NCBI GenBank assembly: GCA_946122785.1 | Contig: CAMGYJ010000011.1 | Coordinates: 54,424,449-54,488,448 of the forward strand | From: Linum tenue | Lineage: Eukaryota; Streptophyta; Magnoliopsida; Malpighiales; Linaceae | Direction of reading: 5' to 3' | Length of the DNA stretch: 64,000 bases | Shown: in pieces, positions 47,674-58,864 of the stretch | Position numbering within the stretch: position 1 is the first letter of the stretch | How the letters are laid out: each line of letters starts with the position of its first letter | Notes under the pieces: model-generated | What the model saw: only the letters and a program-made list of their open reading frames with translations | Told to the model about the DNA's origin: nothing | Database searches by the model: none | Made by a program: the position numbers and the translations under genes

Positions 47674-49009
47674 ATATGTAGTGTGCAAATTAATATATTT
47701 CTCAAATACATTGTTTGGTGTCTATGATTCCCCAATTTCAAAAATCAACTCCAATGAAACCATCCCATCACAATTAATTATTTTTGCTTATATCCCTCCC
47801 AACTCAAATCCCCACCAAGAAATAAATTACCAATTACCACCATCTCCTCTAAACTCAAAACCCCACCGACACCATCCACTCTCAATTAAAAATGCCAAAC
47901 AAGAGGAGGAAGTAGGTCGGTCCCTGTTCAAGACAGTATTGACTATTAAAGAAGAATTGGATCGAGGGGGAAAATCTTTAATTCTCTATACAAGTTGGAT
48001 CTATTGCCTAATTCAAGATCCCCTTAGCTCGATCTTCAAAAAACCCTAAGAGTTATGAAGAGAAAAGAGAGGTGAGGGCATGGTGCTTGGTTTGGGAGGT
48101 AGTAATTCGCAACAGAAGCCGACTCTTCTTCTTCGATTCCCGACGAATTTCGGTGGCAAGATACATCTACCAAGCCAGTTCCATGATAGTGAGGAGGCAG
48201 TGATTCCTGTAGGATTTCAAGGATTAGAGTGGACTTAGGAGCAGGGGAGTTCAATGATTTTTCTTCTGGTGGAATTCCGACAACTGTCGTCGAGGGAGGA
48301 GCAGCGAAGTTTTCTTCATTTTTTGGCTTCCGTAGAATTTTGATGACAATGAGAGAGGAGTAGTGGAAGATGAGGTTATTCTTAGTATAAAGAAAAGATA
48401 GCAGGGACAAAAATGGAATAAAAATATAGGACACAATACTTTGTTTAGAATCTCAGCTTTAGGTAGAGATTCACAATAATTCATTTTGAGTGATTGTGAG
48501 TTGCCCCCCAAAAAGTTAATGCATGTATTCTTTTACAAAATTTACCAAAAAAACGACTTAATCTTCGGAGGCCTCTAGCTCACTCAGAGGCCCCAGCCTC
48601 TAAGGCACCTCCCCTGAGACCTCCAGCTCACTCAAATACGTCAGTCTCTAGGACACCTCTCCTGATGCCCCAGCCTCTAAGACACTTCCAACTCACTCAG
48701 AAGCCTCAGCCTCTGAGGCACCCTGCATTAGCCTCAATGAAGCCCCTATGGCATTAGATTGAGGAAGTGTCAGACTCCTATATATAGAGCTTCAATCCCT
48801 CCAAGCAAAGGATCTCTCTCTTCCCCACATTCACTACACATGGTTCTCTCTTTACATCTACTTTACATGCATTTTCCTCTAAATCGTATTAATTTGGGCG
48901 TCAGAGTGTAGATCACAGGAGCCACCCCTTCTCATCACAGATCCCTCACCCCACAAGAGAATACATATCAGAACCCCAAATAATCATTGTTATCCGCCTA
49001 GTTGCATTT
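47674..49009. other. Intergenic with LTR-like segment
   Basis: A 122-codon frame at 47681-48049 shows no domain and is probably chance. From about 48565 to 48730 a motif of the form CTCACTCAGAGGCCCCAGCCTCTAAG is repeated four times in diverged form. It is followed by a TATA-like CTATATATAGAG (48778-48789) and a CT-rich stretch. This resembles a retroelement LTR promoter, but no matching second LTR or ends were found. Confidence 0.35.
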
Positions 49010-49935
49010 TAGAGCACAACGAACCCGTTCCATCTGTTTAAAAAAAATTGAAATCTAAGTTAGAACGAAGAAGATAAGAGCCGATTAAGAAAACTAGGAA
49101 AAATAAAATGACTTTCATTCTCCACCTTTAGATCTGAATTTTATGGGTCCACTCAAAAAGAAAGGTCTAAATTTAGTTATGGTGAGTAACCCAACAGGAA
49201 TCCGCCACATCAACACTTTTCTCTCTCCTAAAAAGTCCTTAATATTTTTTCCTTTAATTTTTAATGGATGATTTTTCTCTCGTCTTAAGTCACAATTTAA
49301 TTTTATTTTGCACAGATAAATCAGATTAATTGTGTTCTTCAAAATGATATCTACTTTGATATATTTTTAAAGAAAAAATTGAGGCACTTTTTACCGGTTT
49401 ATACCATGGTGGTTTTGATGGATATTAAAAATTTAAAATAAGAGCATATCATATGGTATGAACATCGTACCATAGTGCAGTATACTGACTGTCATTTACG
49501 AGTTTCAACATTGTGTACGATACCTCCTCCCATAACAGGATGGTATTGTGTGGTATTTTTTGGTCATTTATTTTTTTCACCCGGAAATTTTTAGATCCAA
49601 TAAATCATGATGAACTCATTCTTTTTGTGAAAAGTTTTTCAAAAATGACTTAAAAATGAAGAAGATACCATATGGTATGGAGTTAGTAACGAGAGGTATG
49701 AAATTTTTTTCTCAAAAAATATTGAAAATGAATCTCATTTTGTAGAGCAGAACAAACTCGTTTCATCTGTGCAAATTTTTTTGAAATCCGAGTTAGAACG
49801 AAAAAGATAAGAGTTGATTAATAAAACTAGGAAAAATAAAATGCATTTAATTTCTATTATTTGTATCTGAATTTTCTGGGCCCATTAAAAAAAGGAAGGT
49901 CCAGATTTAGTTATGCATCCTAACTTGAGCCATAC
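49010..49935. repeat. Dispersed repeat family, copy 2 (partner of 28870-29900)
   Basis: Shares GGTGAGTAACCC (about 49181), AGATTAATTGTG...TTCAAAATGATATC, the ACCATATGGTATGGAGTTAG block, and the tail GAACAAACTCGTTTCATCTGTG...CTTGAGCC with 28870-29900. The tail segment also occurs at 49010-49170, directly before the left end, so one unit's right end abuts the next unit's left end at a spacing of about 740 bp. No coding. Confidence 0.58.
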
Positions 49936-49949
49936 CAACAAGATCGGGA

Positions 49950-50545
49950 GACCAATATTCTAGAAACAATACCGTTAGCCGGTCGGATTGAAAATATTGG
50001 ATATCATATCTCAAATTGTAAGCAGTTTTGACGATTGAATAATGGTCAAAGTGTGATTCTAGTGTTAAATATCATATCACTTACTTTCTGACGTAATTTT
50101 TAGTATGGTTTCACAATCTTTGTTCAGACGACAGTTTCTGTTGAAGAAATGGAACAACAAGCAAGCAGCCAAGACTTCTTATCTATTTTATATTCTCTTT
50201 TAAGTAAATCAATCAATAAATAATAAAAAATCCAAAGATAGTCAAAATTGAAATATCATTTTGCATCTTTCCAAAAGGTTCCCTTACTCAGCGGAAAATT
50301 CTTAGCTCCAACCTTGGTTGGTTGTAGAAACTTCAACCAGCCACATATCAGTTTTTTATTGGTGATTTCATATTTTTTTATATTTTAATTCTTGATTGAG
50401 TTATCATAATTAAATATTAAGAAAAAAAGAGAAAGTGAATCCACCTATGGCAAACGGAAACATTGGATTGGAATGGTTGAAGTGTTAGGAATTTTCACTC
50501 TTCAGCCGCCTGCAATGGGTTTTGATACTTCAAACAAAATGTGGT
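49950..50545. repeat. PR-4 locus duplication, copy A left part
   Basis: Blocks such as TTTTTAGTATGGTTTCACAATC (about 50097) and AATCAATAAATAATAAAAA recur at 58450-58580 and at 60421-60570. The copia element interrupts this copy at 50550, and the segment resumes at 55661. No gene seen. Confidence 0.55.
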
Positions 50546-50550
50546 ATAAT

Positions 50551-50889
50551 TATCAGATGAAAATCCCCAAAATTCATTTTCAATCACAACGGCTACTTGC
50601 AAGCCCAGCTGGTTCGACATCATTTCAGGAAGGGCGAATGTATTGAAGCCAACGACGTCGTCTCGTGAAAAAGGGAAGCAGAAGGTTGATACGCCGTCGT
50701 TGTGATCAAGAGACAGAGTGTCACTTTCTTCCTTGTACTTTCGTTGCTCAGGACTCTGTTATGCTTTTTCCTTTGCTGTAATCGACAGCTCACTGAAGCT
50801 TGTCTTGTTCCTCCATTTCCCTTGTATAAAACCCGAAAGATGATCAATGAGAAATCAAGTTAGGGTTTTACACCACACATTCGTTGTTA
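50551..50889 (+). repeat. 5' LTR of the copia element
   Basis: 339 bp. Contains TATAAAA at 50825-50831, a plausible promoter TATA box, about 60 bp before the LTR end. Confidence 0.92.
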
Positions 50890-50901
50890 TGGTATCAGAG
50901 C
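50890..50901 (+). promoter_or_regulatory. Primer-binding site (initiator tRNA-Met type)
   Basis: TGGTATCAGAGC begins at the base after the 5' LTR, the standard copia primer site. Confidence 0.92.
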
Positions 50902-50923
50902 AACCCTAGCCGCCGCCTCCCAA

Positions 50924-52090
50924 ATGGCCACTCAAGAAGCACCTCCAAACATGGATCCCATGTCAGATCCTTTCTTTCTTCATGGTTCTGATCAACCAGG
51001 GTTGTTGTTGGTAGGTGAGAAGCTGACCACCACCAACTACAACGACTGGAGCAAGGCTATGCTCAACGCATTGGCCGCCAAGAACAAACTTAGCTTCATC
51101 CATGGCACAATCGTCGCCCCTGCCCCAACAGATGCTTCATATTCTTCCTGGACAAGAAACAATGTGATGGTCCTCAGTTGGATTCAACAAGCAGTCGATC
51201 CCCTCATCAAGAAAACCATCATGTCCTGCCGACTCGCCTCAGAAGCTTGGCAAAGCCTCAAATCACGCTATGGCCAAGGGGACATGATTCGAGTTGCAGA
51301 GCTGATTGGTGTCATTGCCACCATCAAGCAAGGTAACCAATCTGTGACCAAATACTATGGGAATCTCATTGCCTTGCAAGATGAACTGGATAATTATCAA
51401 CCCATAGATCCCTGTCGTTGCACAGACACCAGTCACATAACTTGTGTTTCCATGAATGCTGTTTTTGGTTATAAAGATGTCAATTCAGTTATCCAGTTCC
51501 TTCGTGGCTTGAATGATAATTTTGCAACTGTGAGATCCCAAGTACTGTTTGGAGACACCTTGCCATCAATAGACAGGGTCTTCCAACGTGCTCTTCAACA
51601 CGAGAGACAACTGTTTGGTACTCAACAGGGCCAACTGGTCACAGCTGAACCTTCAGCCTTTGCTGCTCAGGGCTACAAACGCCCATTCCCTTCAGGCAAA
51701 CGTCCTCACTGCACATTCTGCAACACACCTTGTCACACAGAGGACACATGCTATCATAAGCATGGTTGACCTCCAGGTTACACTCCAAGGGGATCTACTA
51801 CTCCATCTACTCCCTCCTCCAAGCCTCCTGAATGCACCTTTTGCAAACGCATAGGTCACACTGAGGATAAATGTTTTAAGAAGCATGGTTACCCACCTCC
51901 TTCCCAGTCCAGACCTCCAGGTCCTCAAAGACCAAGGTCCTCAATCAATGCTGCTGACAGCCATCCTTCCACTAAATCTGACAAGGAGTTCAAGCTCACC
52001 AAGACAGACTATGACAAACTGATGTCCCTCATGAATGAGACCATGAAGGGCAAGTCCTCCCACTCACTACACTTCTGGCTCATCAGGTAA
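50924..52090 (+). pseudogene. copia gag, interrupted
   Basis: An open frame of 281 codons (50924-51769) encodes a copia-type Gag (opening MATQEAPPNMDPMSDPF, with YNDWSKAMLNALAAKNKLSFI) and a first zinc knuckle CTFCNTPCHTEDTC. An in-frame TGA at 51767-51769 follows. The same frame then continues with a second knuckle, CTFCKRIGHTEDKC (about 51835-51876), to a stop at about 52088, after the point where the protease frame should have taken over. So one stop codon and one frame change separate Gag from the rest. Confidence 0.85.
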
Positions 52091-52099
52091 CCCTTCCTG

Positions 52100-53135
52100 C
52101 AATATCACTCATCACACTGGCACAATCATTCCATGGATCATTGATACTGGTGCCACTGATCACATTGTTAATTCCATTTCATTTCTTTCCAATTCACAAC
52201 AAGTACATCATATTTTCATAAATCTTCCCACTGGTGATAGAGTTCAGGCCACACATAAAGGCCAAATCAAATGCCTTGATGGTTTGATTCTCCAAGATGT
52301 CCTCTTTGTCCCCAAATTTACCTTCAACCTACTCTCAGTGAGCAAACTCACAACTACCAGCCCTCTCAGCTTAACTTTATCTTTTGATTCTTGCACTATA
52401 CAGGACTTGAAGCTGAGGAGAGTGACTGGTTCTACTAAGCTCCTCCATGGCCTTTACCACCTCAATCTTCCATTAGATAGTACACCTAACCACATCACAG
52501 CAGCTGTTAGTTCCCCCACTTTTGACATCTGGCATTTCAGACTTGGACATGTCTCCCATAGCAGAATACCACATTTGAAACAAATTTGTGATTCCATAGA
52601 AACCAACAGTTTATTACGCTGTGATGTTTGCCATTTTGCCAAGCAAAAACGGCTTCCTTTTCCATCAAGCACAACTGTAACTACTGCTTGTTTTCAACTT
52701 ATACATGCAGACATCTGGGGTCCTAACTCTTTTCCTACATATGATGGTTTTAAATATTTTCTTACCATCGTGGATGACCATTCCAGAATGACTTAGCTCA
52801 TTCTTCTTCACTCAAAAGCAGAAGCCAGACCAAAACTGCAAAACTTCTGCACCATGGTCACAAACCAGTTCTCCAATTCTGTTAAAACAATTAGAAGTGA
52901 CCAAGGGAAGGAATTCCTAATGACAGACTTCTTTGACCAAACTGGAATCATACATGAAATGTCATGCATAGAGACACCCCAACAAAACAGCAAAGTTGAG
53001 CGCAAACACCAACATATCCTAGCTATTGCTCGAGCTTTAAAATACCAAGCAAACCTTCCCATTGGTTTCTGGGGGTTTGTGTCAAGCATGCTGTCTTTCT
53101 CATTAATAGGGTCCCAACCCCAGTTCTTAACAACC
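52100..53135 (+). pseudogene. copia protease and integrase, interrupted
   Basis: The protease motif WIIDTGATDH (from 52134) is followed by the pre-integrase zinc region (WHFRLGHVSHSRI...CDVCHFAKQKR) and the integrase core. The core has Asp in HADIWGP, Asp in RSDQGKEF and Glu in VERKHQH, so the D-D-E residues are present. TAG at 52794-52796 replaces a residue after DDHSRMT. Further on, near 53075-53085, the frame is lost after PIGFWGF and resumes in another phase, so a one-base deletion is likely there. Confidence 0.85.
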
Positions 53136-55471
53136 TAACCCCCTATGAGAAACTCCACCACAAACCACCTGATCTCCAAGACTTAAAAGTCTTTGGCTGC
53201 CTTTGCTATGCTTCCACCATTACCAGCCACAGAACTAAGTTCCAAGAAAGAGCCAGAAAAGGAGTTTTCCTAGGTTACACCCCAGGCATCAAAGGATACA
53301 GGATATATGATCTAAGCACCCATGACATATTCACCTCTAGGGATGTCCATTTCTATGAAACAGAATTCCCTTTTCATTCCCCAACTCCCTCATCTTCCCC
53401 ACCAGCTCCCTCTCCACCAACCTACACCTATCCACTACCATTTTTTGCTGACACACCAGAACCAATTCCACAGCAACTTCCCCCAATACCATCACCACCA
53501 ACTTCCCCTCCTCCTGATCCTCAGCCCCATCCCAACCAACCTCCTTCTACAGACCTTCCAATTGCCATAAGAAAACCCACCAGAACCATCAAACAACCAT
53601 CCAAACTACAAAATTCCCATTGCAACCTACTTCAGCAGGGTTCTTCCTCCAGTCACTCTCTTCAGCAACATGTTTCAGGTATCACCTACCCTCTTTCTGA
53701 TGTACTTGATTACAATTCATTGTCTCCACCTTATCTCAAATTCATTCTTAACATCTCCTGTTACAAAGAACCTGAGACTTATGAAGAAGCAGCACAAAGA
53801 CCAGAATGGAATCAAGCAATCAATCATGAGATTGATGTTCTTGAACAGAATCAAACTTGGGATGTTGTGAGCTTACCTGCCAATAGGAAACCTCTTGGCA
53901 ACAAATGGATCTTCAAATACAAGTTCCTATCTGATGGCAGCCTTGAGAGAGAAAAGGCAAGACTGGTTGCCAAAGGGTATAACCAACAGGAGGGCATTGA
54001 TTACCAAGACACTTTTGCACCAGTAGTCAAAATGACTATAGTCAGACTCTTCTTAGCAGTTGCAGCTGCAAAATCCTGGCATGTTCACCAATTGGATGTG
54101 AACAATGCCTTCCTCCATGGAGATCTCACTGAGGAAGTGTACATGAAGCTTCCAAAAAGCTACAAAGCCCCACCCCACATCAAAAATCCAGTTTGCAGGT
54201 TAAAGAAATCTCTCTATGGCCTTAAGCAGGCTTCAAGGCAATGGTTCTCCAAGCTTGCAGATAGTCTCACCAGCCTTGGCTACACTCTAAGCCAGGTTGA
54301 TCATTCTCTCTTCTATAAGTCCAATAGTTCCAACTTCACTTGTGTCCTGGTCTATGTGGATGACCTTGTTGTAGGTGGCACTGATCTGGCAGAGATAAAC
54401 ACCCTGAAGCAGTTCCTTCACACAACATTTAGCATCAAAGATCTCGGCCCCCTCAAGTTTTTCCTTGCCATTGAGGTTGCCAGGAATTCATCAGGCATAC
54501 ATTTGTCCCAAAGGAAGTACACCCTTGAGATTCTCGAAGAGGGTGAAGTCCTGCTATCCAAACCAGTCTCCACTCCCATGGATTACAAGCTCCATCTTTC
54601 TGCCAACCATTCTGATCCCTATCCAGATCCTTCCTACTACAGAAGAATTGTTGGCAAACTGATATACCTCACCACCACCAGACCTGACATCAGTTTTGCC
54701 ACCCAACAACTTAGCCAATACATGTCCAACCCCAGCAACCAACACTACCAAGCTGTGGGCAGAGTTTTGAGGTACTTAAAATCGGCTCCCTCCACTGGTT
54801 TGTTCTTCCCAGCCTCATCTAATCTCCATCTCAAATCATTCTGTGATTCTGATTGGGCCGCCTGTATGGATACACGCCGCTCAGTCACTGGCTATTGCAT
54901 ATATCTGTGTTCTTCACTGGTCTCCTGGCACAGCAAGAAACAGAAGACCATCTCACGTTCTTCTTGTGAGGCTGAATACAGGGCCATGGCAGATGCTACT
55001 TGTGAACTTCAATGGTTGCTGTACCTTCTCCGTGACTTCCAGGTTCCACATTCAATGCCTGCAATCCTCTACTGCGACAATCAATCTGCTATCCATATCG
55101 CCGAGAATCCAACTTTTCATGAACGCACGAAGCACATCGAAATCGATTGCCACCTCGTGCGTGAAAAGCTCCAGAGTGCAACAATCAAGCTACTTCATGT
55201 CTCCTCTCTTCACCAGCTGTCCGATCTTTTCACCAAGGCTCTACCACCGACAACATTTTCCACTCTCCTCTCCAAGCTTGGTGTGCACAATCTGTGGCCA
55301 CCAGCTTGTGGGGTGGTATCAGATGAAAATCCCCAAAATTCATTTTCAATCACAACGGCTACTTGCAAGCCCAGCTGGTCCGATATCGTTTCAGGAAGGG
55401 CGAATGTATTGAAGCCAACGACGTCGTCTCGGGACAAAGGGAAGCAGAAGGTTGATACGCCGTCGTTGTGA
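53136..55471 (+). pseudogene. copia reverse transcriptase and RNase H
   Basis: The long open frame, which includes 53720-55471, carries the proline-rich linker, reverse transcriptase (NKWIFKYKF, ARLVAKGYNQQEGIDY, TFAPVVKM, HQLDVNNAFLHGDL and the catalytic YVDDLVVGG) and RNase H (CDSDWAACMDTRRSVTGY, SSCEAEYRAMA, LYCDNQSAIHIAENP). Both enzymes look intact within this frame, but expression would need the upstream breaks to be bypassed. The frame runs 155 bp into the right LTR before its stop. Confidence 0.9.
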
Positions 55472-55655
55472 TCAAGAGACAGAGTGTCCCTTTCTTCCTT
55501 GTACTTTCGTTGCTCAGGACTCTGTTCTGCTTTTTCCTTTGCTGTAATCGACAGCTCACTGAAGCTTGTCTTGTTCCTCCATTTCCCTTGTATAAAACCC
55601 GAAAGATGATCAATGAGAAATCAAGTTAGGGTTTTACACCACACATTCATTGTTA
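55317..55655 (+). repeat. 3' LTR of the copia element
   Basis: 339 bp. Same TATAAAA at 55591-55597. Its first bases with the preceding TGG read TGGTATCAGA, identical to the first ten bases of the primer site. Confidence 0.92.
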
Positions 55656-55660
55656 ATAAT

Positions 55661-56028
55661 CGTGGATTCCCATGTGGATATGATTGCCGAATAAGCTAAT
55701 ATTCGACCAGGAAAGCAAAATGGAATAAGCGAAAATGTTGCCGCCCGGCCGGTCTGATTTAACAGCTAATTACCACATTACGTTACGTATCCAAACTTTG
55801 TGTACGTTATTAATGCCCGCTGCTCCACCTCGATAACTCCGCAGCTCTTTCAGGGAATATTCAATATTGCCGATTTCACTCCACTCCACCGTGAGGTTTC
55901 CTCAACGTTTCGGACTCGATCGTCAATGCTTAACTCTTGCTGCATTCTTCGTCGTCTGTGATCAGTATAATTAGTTGATCCATCAACTTTTCAAATTATC
56001 AGATACAGAGAATAAAAAATAAAAAAAA
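55661..56028 (+). promoter_or_regulatory. Upstream region of the PR-4-like gene (copy A)
   Basis: The blocks GTGGATTCCCATGTGG, AAGCAAAATGGAATAAGCGA, ACCACATTACG and CGTTTCGGACTCGATCGTCAATG recur in order at 58595-58840 and 61925-62160. Three copies with conserved order suggest one duplicated promoter region. No firm TATA box was picked. Confidence 0.6.
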
Positions 56029-56887
56029 ATGGGATTGTTGGTAATTGGAATGTTCGCTTCTTCTACAACAACATTATTCACAATACTAATATTGTGCCTG
56101 CTGCAGCTGCTAGCTCAACCATGTTTTGCTTTCATTGAGATCCCCGGCGGCATCTGTGGTTCCGATTACCAAGACGGGAGTTATGTTGGCTGCGACACGG
56201 GCCGCTGCTGCAGCGACACCGGCTACTGCGGTAACGACCGTTACCACTGTGTCACCAACTGTTGGAAGCAATGTCATGCCGTTGATGGAGTGAGCAGCGG
56301 CGGGCAGCGGCTCTATAACATCAGTACCACGATGAATGTAGTGAATGCAACGCACAATCAATACTACGATCCGGCCGGAACGAAGAAGAAGCAGAAGACG
56401 ATCATCATCAGTGGCTGGGATGATGATCATCTCGTCGTCAACGCTTCATCGTCATTATGTGCAACTTCACTGTCCAACATACCGCCGGCGCAACGTAACA
56501 AGTATGCTCTGGCTGCTTTCCGTCCACCTCGTAATCGTACCGTTACTCCGGCAACTACTATTAGCGGTACTTACTGTGGACAGTGCCTCAAGGTAAGTAG
56601 CTAAACTGAACTTGATCGATGTGTGTATTAACTAAATAATTGACATTTGTTCAGTGAAGCATACATGCGTGGATTTGTGTACATGTACGTAGTTGACGAA
56701 TCTCGAGACTGGAGGTGAAGCGAAGGTGCGAGTTGTTCACGAACGTAATGTCGAAGGACTTGAATTGGATCGCGACACTTTCAACAAGCTAAGGACTTAC
56801 GACGACCATGGAAATAACGGTGAAGATGATGACTATCATGGTGATCACCTTGTCTTGAAGTATCGGTTCGAGAATTGTGAAGATTGA
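56029..56887 (+). CDS. Secreted hevein-barwin (PR-4-like) protein with altered barwin domain
   Basis: Exons 56029-56592 and 56693-56887 (GTAAGT donor, ACGTAG acceptor) encode 252 residues. A signal peptide spans about residues 1-34. Residues 43-82 form a hevein-type chitin-binding domain with eight cysteines (43, 55, 60, 61, 67, 74, 78, 82; core GRCCSDTGYCGN). Residues about 103-252 match the barwin domain (NATHNQYYD, LCATS, YCGQCLKLTN, VRVVHERNVEG, ENCED). Of the six barwin cysteines, only 144, 183, 186 and 250 remain. Positions normally Cys in AFCGP and DQC are Arg165 and Arg206. In barwin these two pair with each other (Cys52-Cys86). There is also a Lys-rich insert (KKKQK, 119-123) and an acidic loop (GEDDDYHGD). 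PR-4 proteins bind chitin and often have RNase activity; the active role here is uncertain. Confidence 0.88.
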
Positions 56888-56979
56888 ACAAGAAAGATGA
56901 TTGGAGGCTATATTGATCCACTTATTAGTCCTACAATTAACGACAATGATTAGCTGAATCCAAACTCATGATTATCTTA

Positions 56980-58000
56980 ACTATATTAGACTCGGTCAAA
57001 CTGAGTTGAACCCGATGTTGACGAGTTTTGAGTGAGAAGCAAGTTTAATTTAAACGCTCTTATTACTGAGGAGTTGGGTCAAGTGTGAATTTTTGTTAAC
57101 AACTCAGTCCGCTTTCCATCCGGCCCCACCTAAAAAGAAAAACAATTGACCTTGTCAAAGCGGGTTGAATCCGGTGGGTGACGAGTTTTGATTCAGGAGC
57201 GAGTTTTAACCGGTTTCGCAATTGAAGGGTTGGGTCGGGTGTGGATTTTATTAACAACTCGGTTGGCTTTTCATCCGAACCGTAACTAAAATATACAAAC
57301 CAATCGACCCGGTCAAAGGTGGTTGAATCCGGTGTTGACGAATTTTTGTTGAGGAGTGAGTGGAACCTGGTGTTGACAAGTTTTTTGTGGGGAGCGAGTT
57401 TAACTTGATTTTCCAAATTACGGGATTGGTGTAGATTTTGTTAAAAACTAGAACTGCTTCCTATTCGACCCACACCTAGAAAATAAAACTCGGGACTGAG
57501 TTTTACCTGCTTTTATGATTGGCGGGTTGGGTTGGTGCAGATTTTGTTAAAACTCGGCCTGCTTTCCATACGACCTGCAGCGAACTACACAACACATTCG
57601 ACCAGAACAAAGCTAGTGTTGACGAATTTAGGTTTAGGAGCAAGTGGAACCTGGTGTTGATGAGTTTTTGGTCGGGCACGAGTTTTGGCCGCTTTTCTAA
57701 ATGACGGATTGGTTCAGCTATGGATTTCGTCAAAAACTCGATACGTTTTCCATCTCACCCGCACCCAAAAAATATATCAATGTCATTTTATGGACGAACG
57801 TCCTACCTAATTCGACACGATTAGAATGGGTTGAACTTGTTGTTGACAAGTTTGGGTCGGGAGCAAGTTATACCTGCTTTTGTGATTGCTGGGTTGGGTA
57901 TGGTGTGATAAAACTCGAGTCGCTTTCCATCCAACTCGTACTAGAAAAAGAAATCTATGTCAAACTCTCAGTATAACTTACTCTCTTTACCTTCTGAAAA
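56980..58000 (+). repeat. Degenerate tandem repeats of about 160 bp
   Basis: The unit GGTCAAA...GGTTGAATCCGGTGTTGACGAGTTTT followed by GGAGCGAGTTT and, later, TTGTTAA.AACTCGG..GCTTTCCATCC recurs at about 56991, 57151 and 57309, then in more broken form to about 57970. Further single units lie at about 58180-58300 and 60150-60290. The units diverge by substitutions and indels. No coding was recognised, although frames of up to 106 codons arise from the repeats. Confidence 0.65.
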
Positions 58001-58339
58001 TACATTTCTATTGTGAATTTGTGATATGATATAATAGATAGTGTTTGACAACACATTTCTCATACCTTTTTTTTTTATTATTTTCTTTTTTATTTGATTT
58101 GATTATTTTACACATCACAATCCATCCTTTTTTCTCTTAACCCAAACTTATTGGTATGCAACCTAATTTGATCGGTCAAATCGATTTGAACTCGACGTTG
58201 ACGAGTTTTGAGTTGGAAACAAATTTATAAGTTTTATTGGGTTTAGTTGAGTGTGGATTTTGTTAAAAAATCGGTTGACTTACCATCCTGCTCTAGACCC
58301 ATCTTCTTTTCTTTCTTTCTTTCCACTTCCTACACCCAA
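58001..58339. other. Intergenic spacer with one more repeat unit
   Basis: T-rich stretch at about 58065-58095, then one diverged 160-bp type unit at about 58180-58300. No gene seen. Confidence 0.4.
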
Positions 58340-58840
58340 CAGACCAATAGACCAATATTTTACAAATCGTATTGTTGGTCAGTTGCATAAGAAATATCAT
58401 CTATATGCAAGCCGATGACTAGTTTTAGCAGTTGAACCACAATTAAATTACTATTTTTAGTACACAATATCTTATCAATCACTTTGAGGCATAATTTTCA
58501 GTACAATTTCACAAATCGTTGTTGAAGACCAAAGCTCTCTTCACCCGCACCAGCTTCACCCGCACCAATCAACAAATAATAAAAATGTGGACTATCGTGG
58601 ATTAATTCCCATGTGGAAATGATTGCAGAATAAAAAAAAAAAAAAAATCGATCTAGAAAGCAAAATGGAATACGCGAAAATGTTTCCGGACTTGATTTTA
58701 ACAGCTCATTTACCACATTACGTACATACGTATCTCAGCTCTTCCAGGGAATATTGCCGATTGCATTCCGGTCGACAGTGAGGTTTAATTTCCTCGACGT
58801 TTCGGACTCGATCGTCAATGTCTTAGGGACAAGCGGCCAA
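58340..58840 (+). repeat. PR-4 locus duplication, copy B (no coding part)
   Basis: Holds both the left block (matching 49950-50545) and the upstream block (matching 55661-55960) as one uninterrupted piece. At the copia insertion point it reads AATGTGGACTATCGTGGATT without an element. After CGATCGTCAATG the sequence changes and no barwin coding follows. Confidence 0.65.
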
Positions 58841-58864
58841 GACTTCTTATCTACTTTCTGTCTT

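Larger units (their letters stand above)
50551..55655 (+). mobile_element. Ty1/copia LTR retrotransposon, recent, inactive
   Basis: LTRs of 339 bp at 50551-50889 and 55317-55655 differ at 8 positions as counted by eye. ATAAT flanks both ends (50546-50550, 55656-55660). The primer site TGGTATCAGAGC follows the left LTR directly (50890-50901), and a purine run (GTGGGGTGG) precedes the right LTR. The LTR ends are TATCAG...TTGTTA, a TA/TA type rather than TG/CA. The gene order gag, protease, integrase, reverse transcriptase, RNase H defines copia. Two stop codons and two frame changes break the coding. At an assumed 1.3e-8 substitutions per site per year, the LTR difference would mean roughly 0.9 million years. 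Confidence 0.95.

Noticed and set aside
54843..55412. 189-codon plus-strand frame
   Set aside because: Alternate frame of the copia RNase H region; no independent domain.
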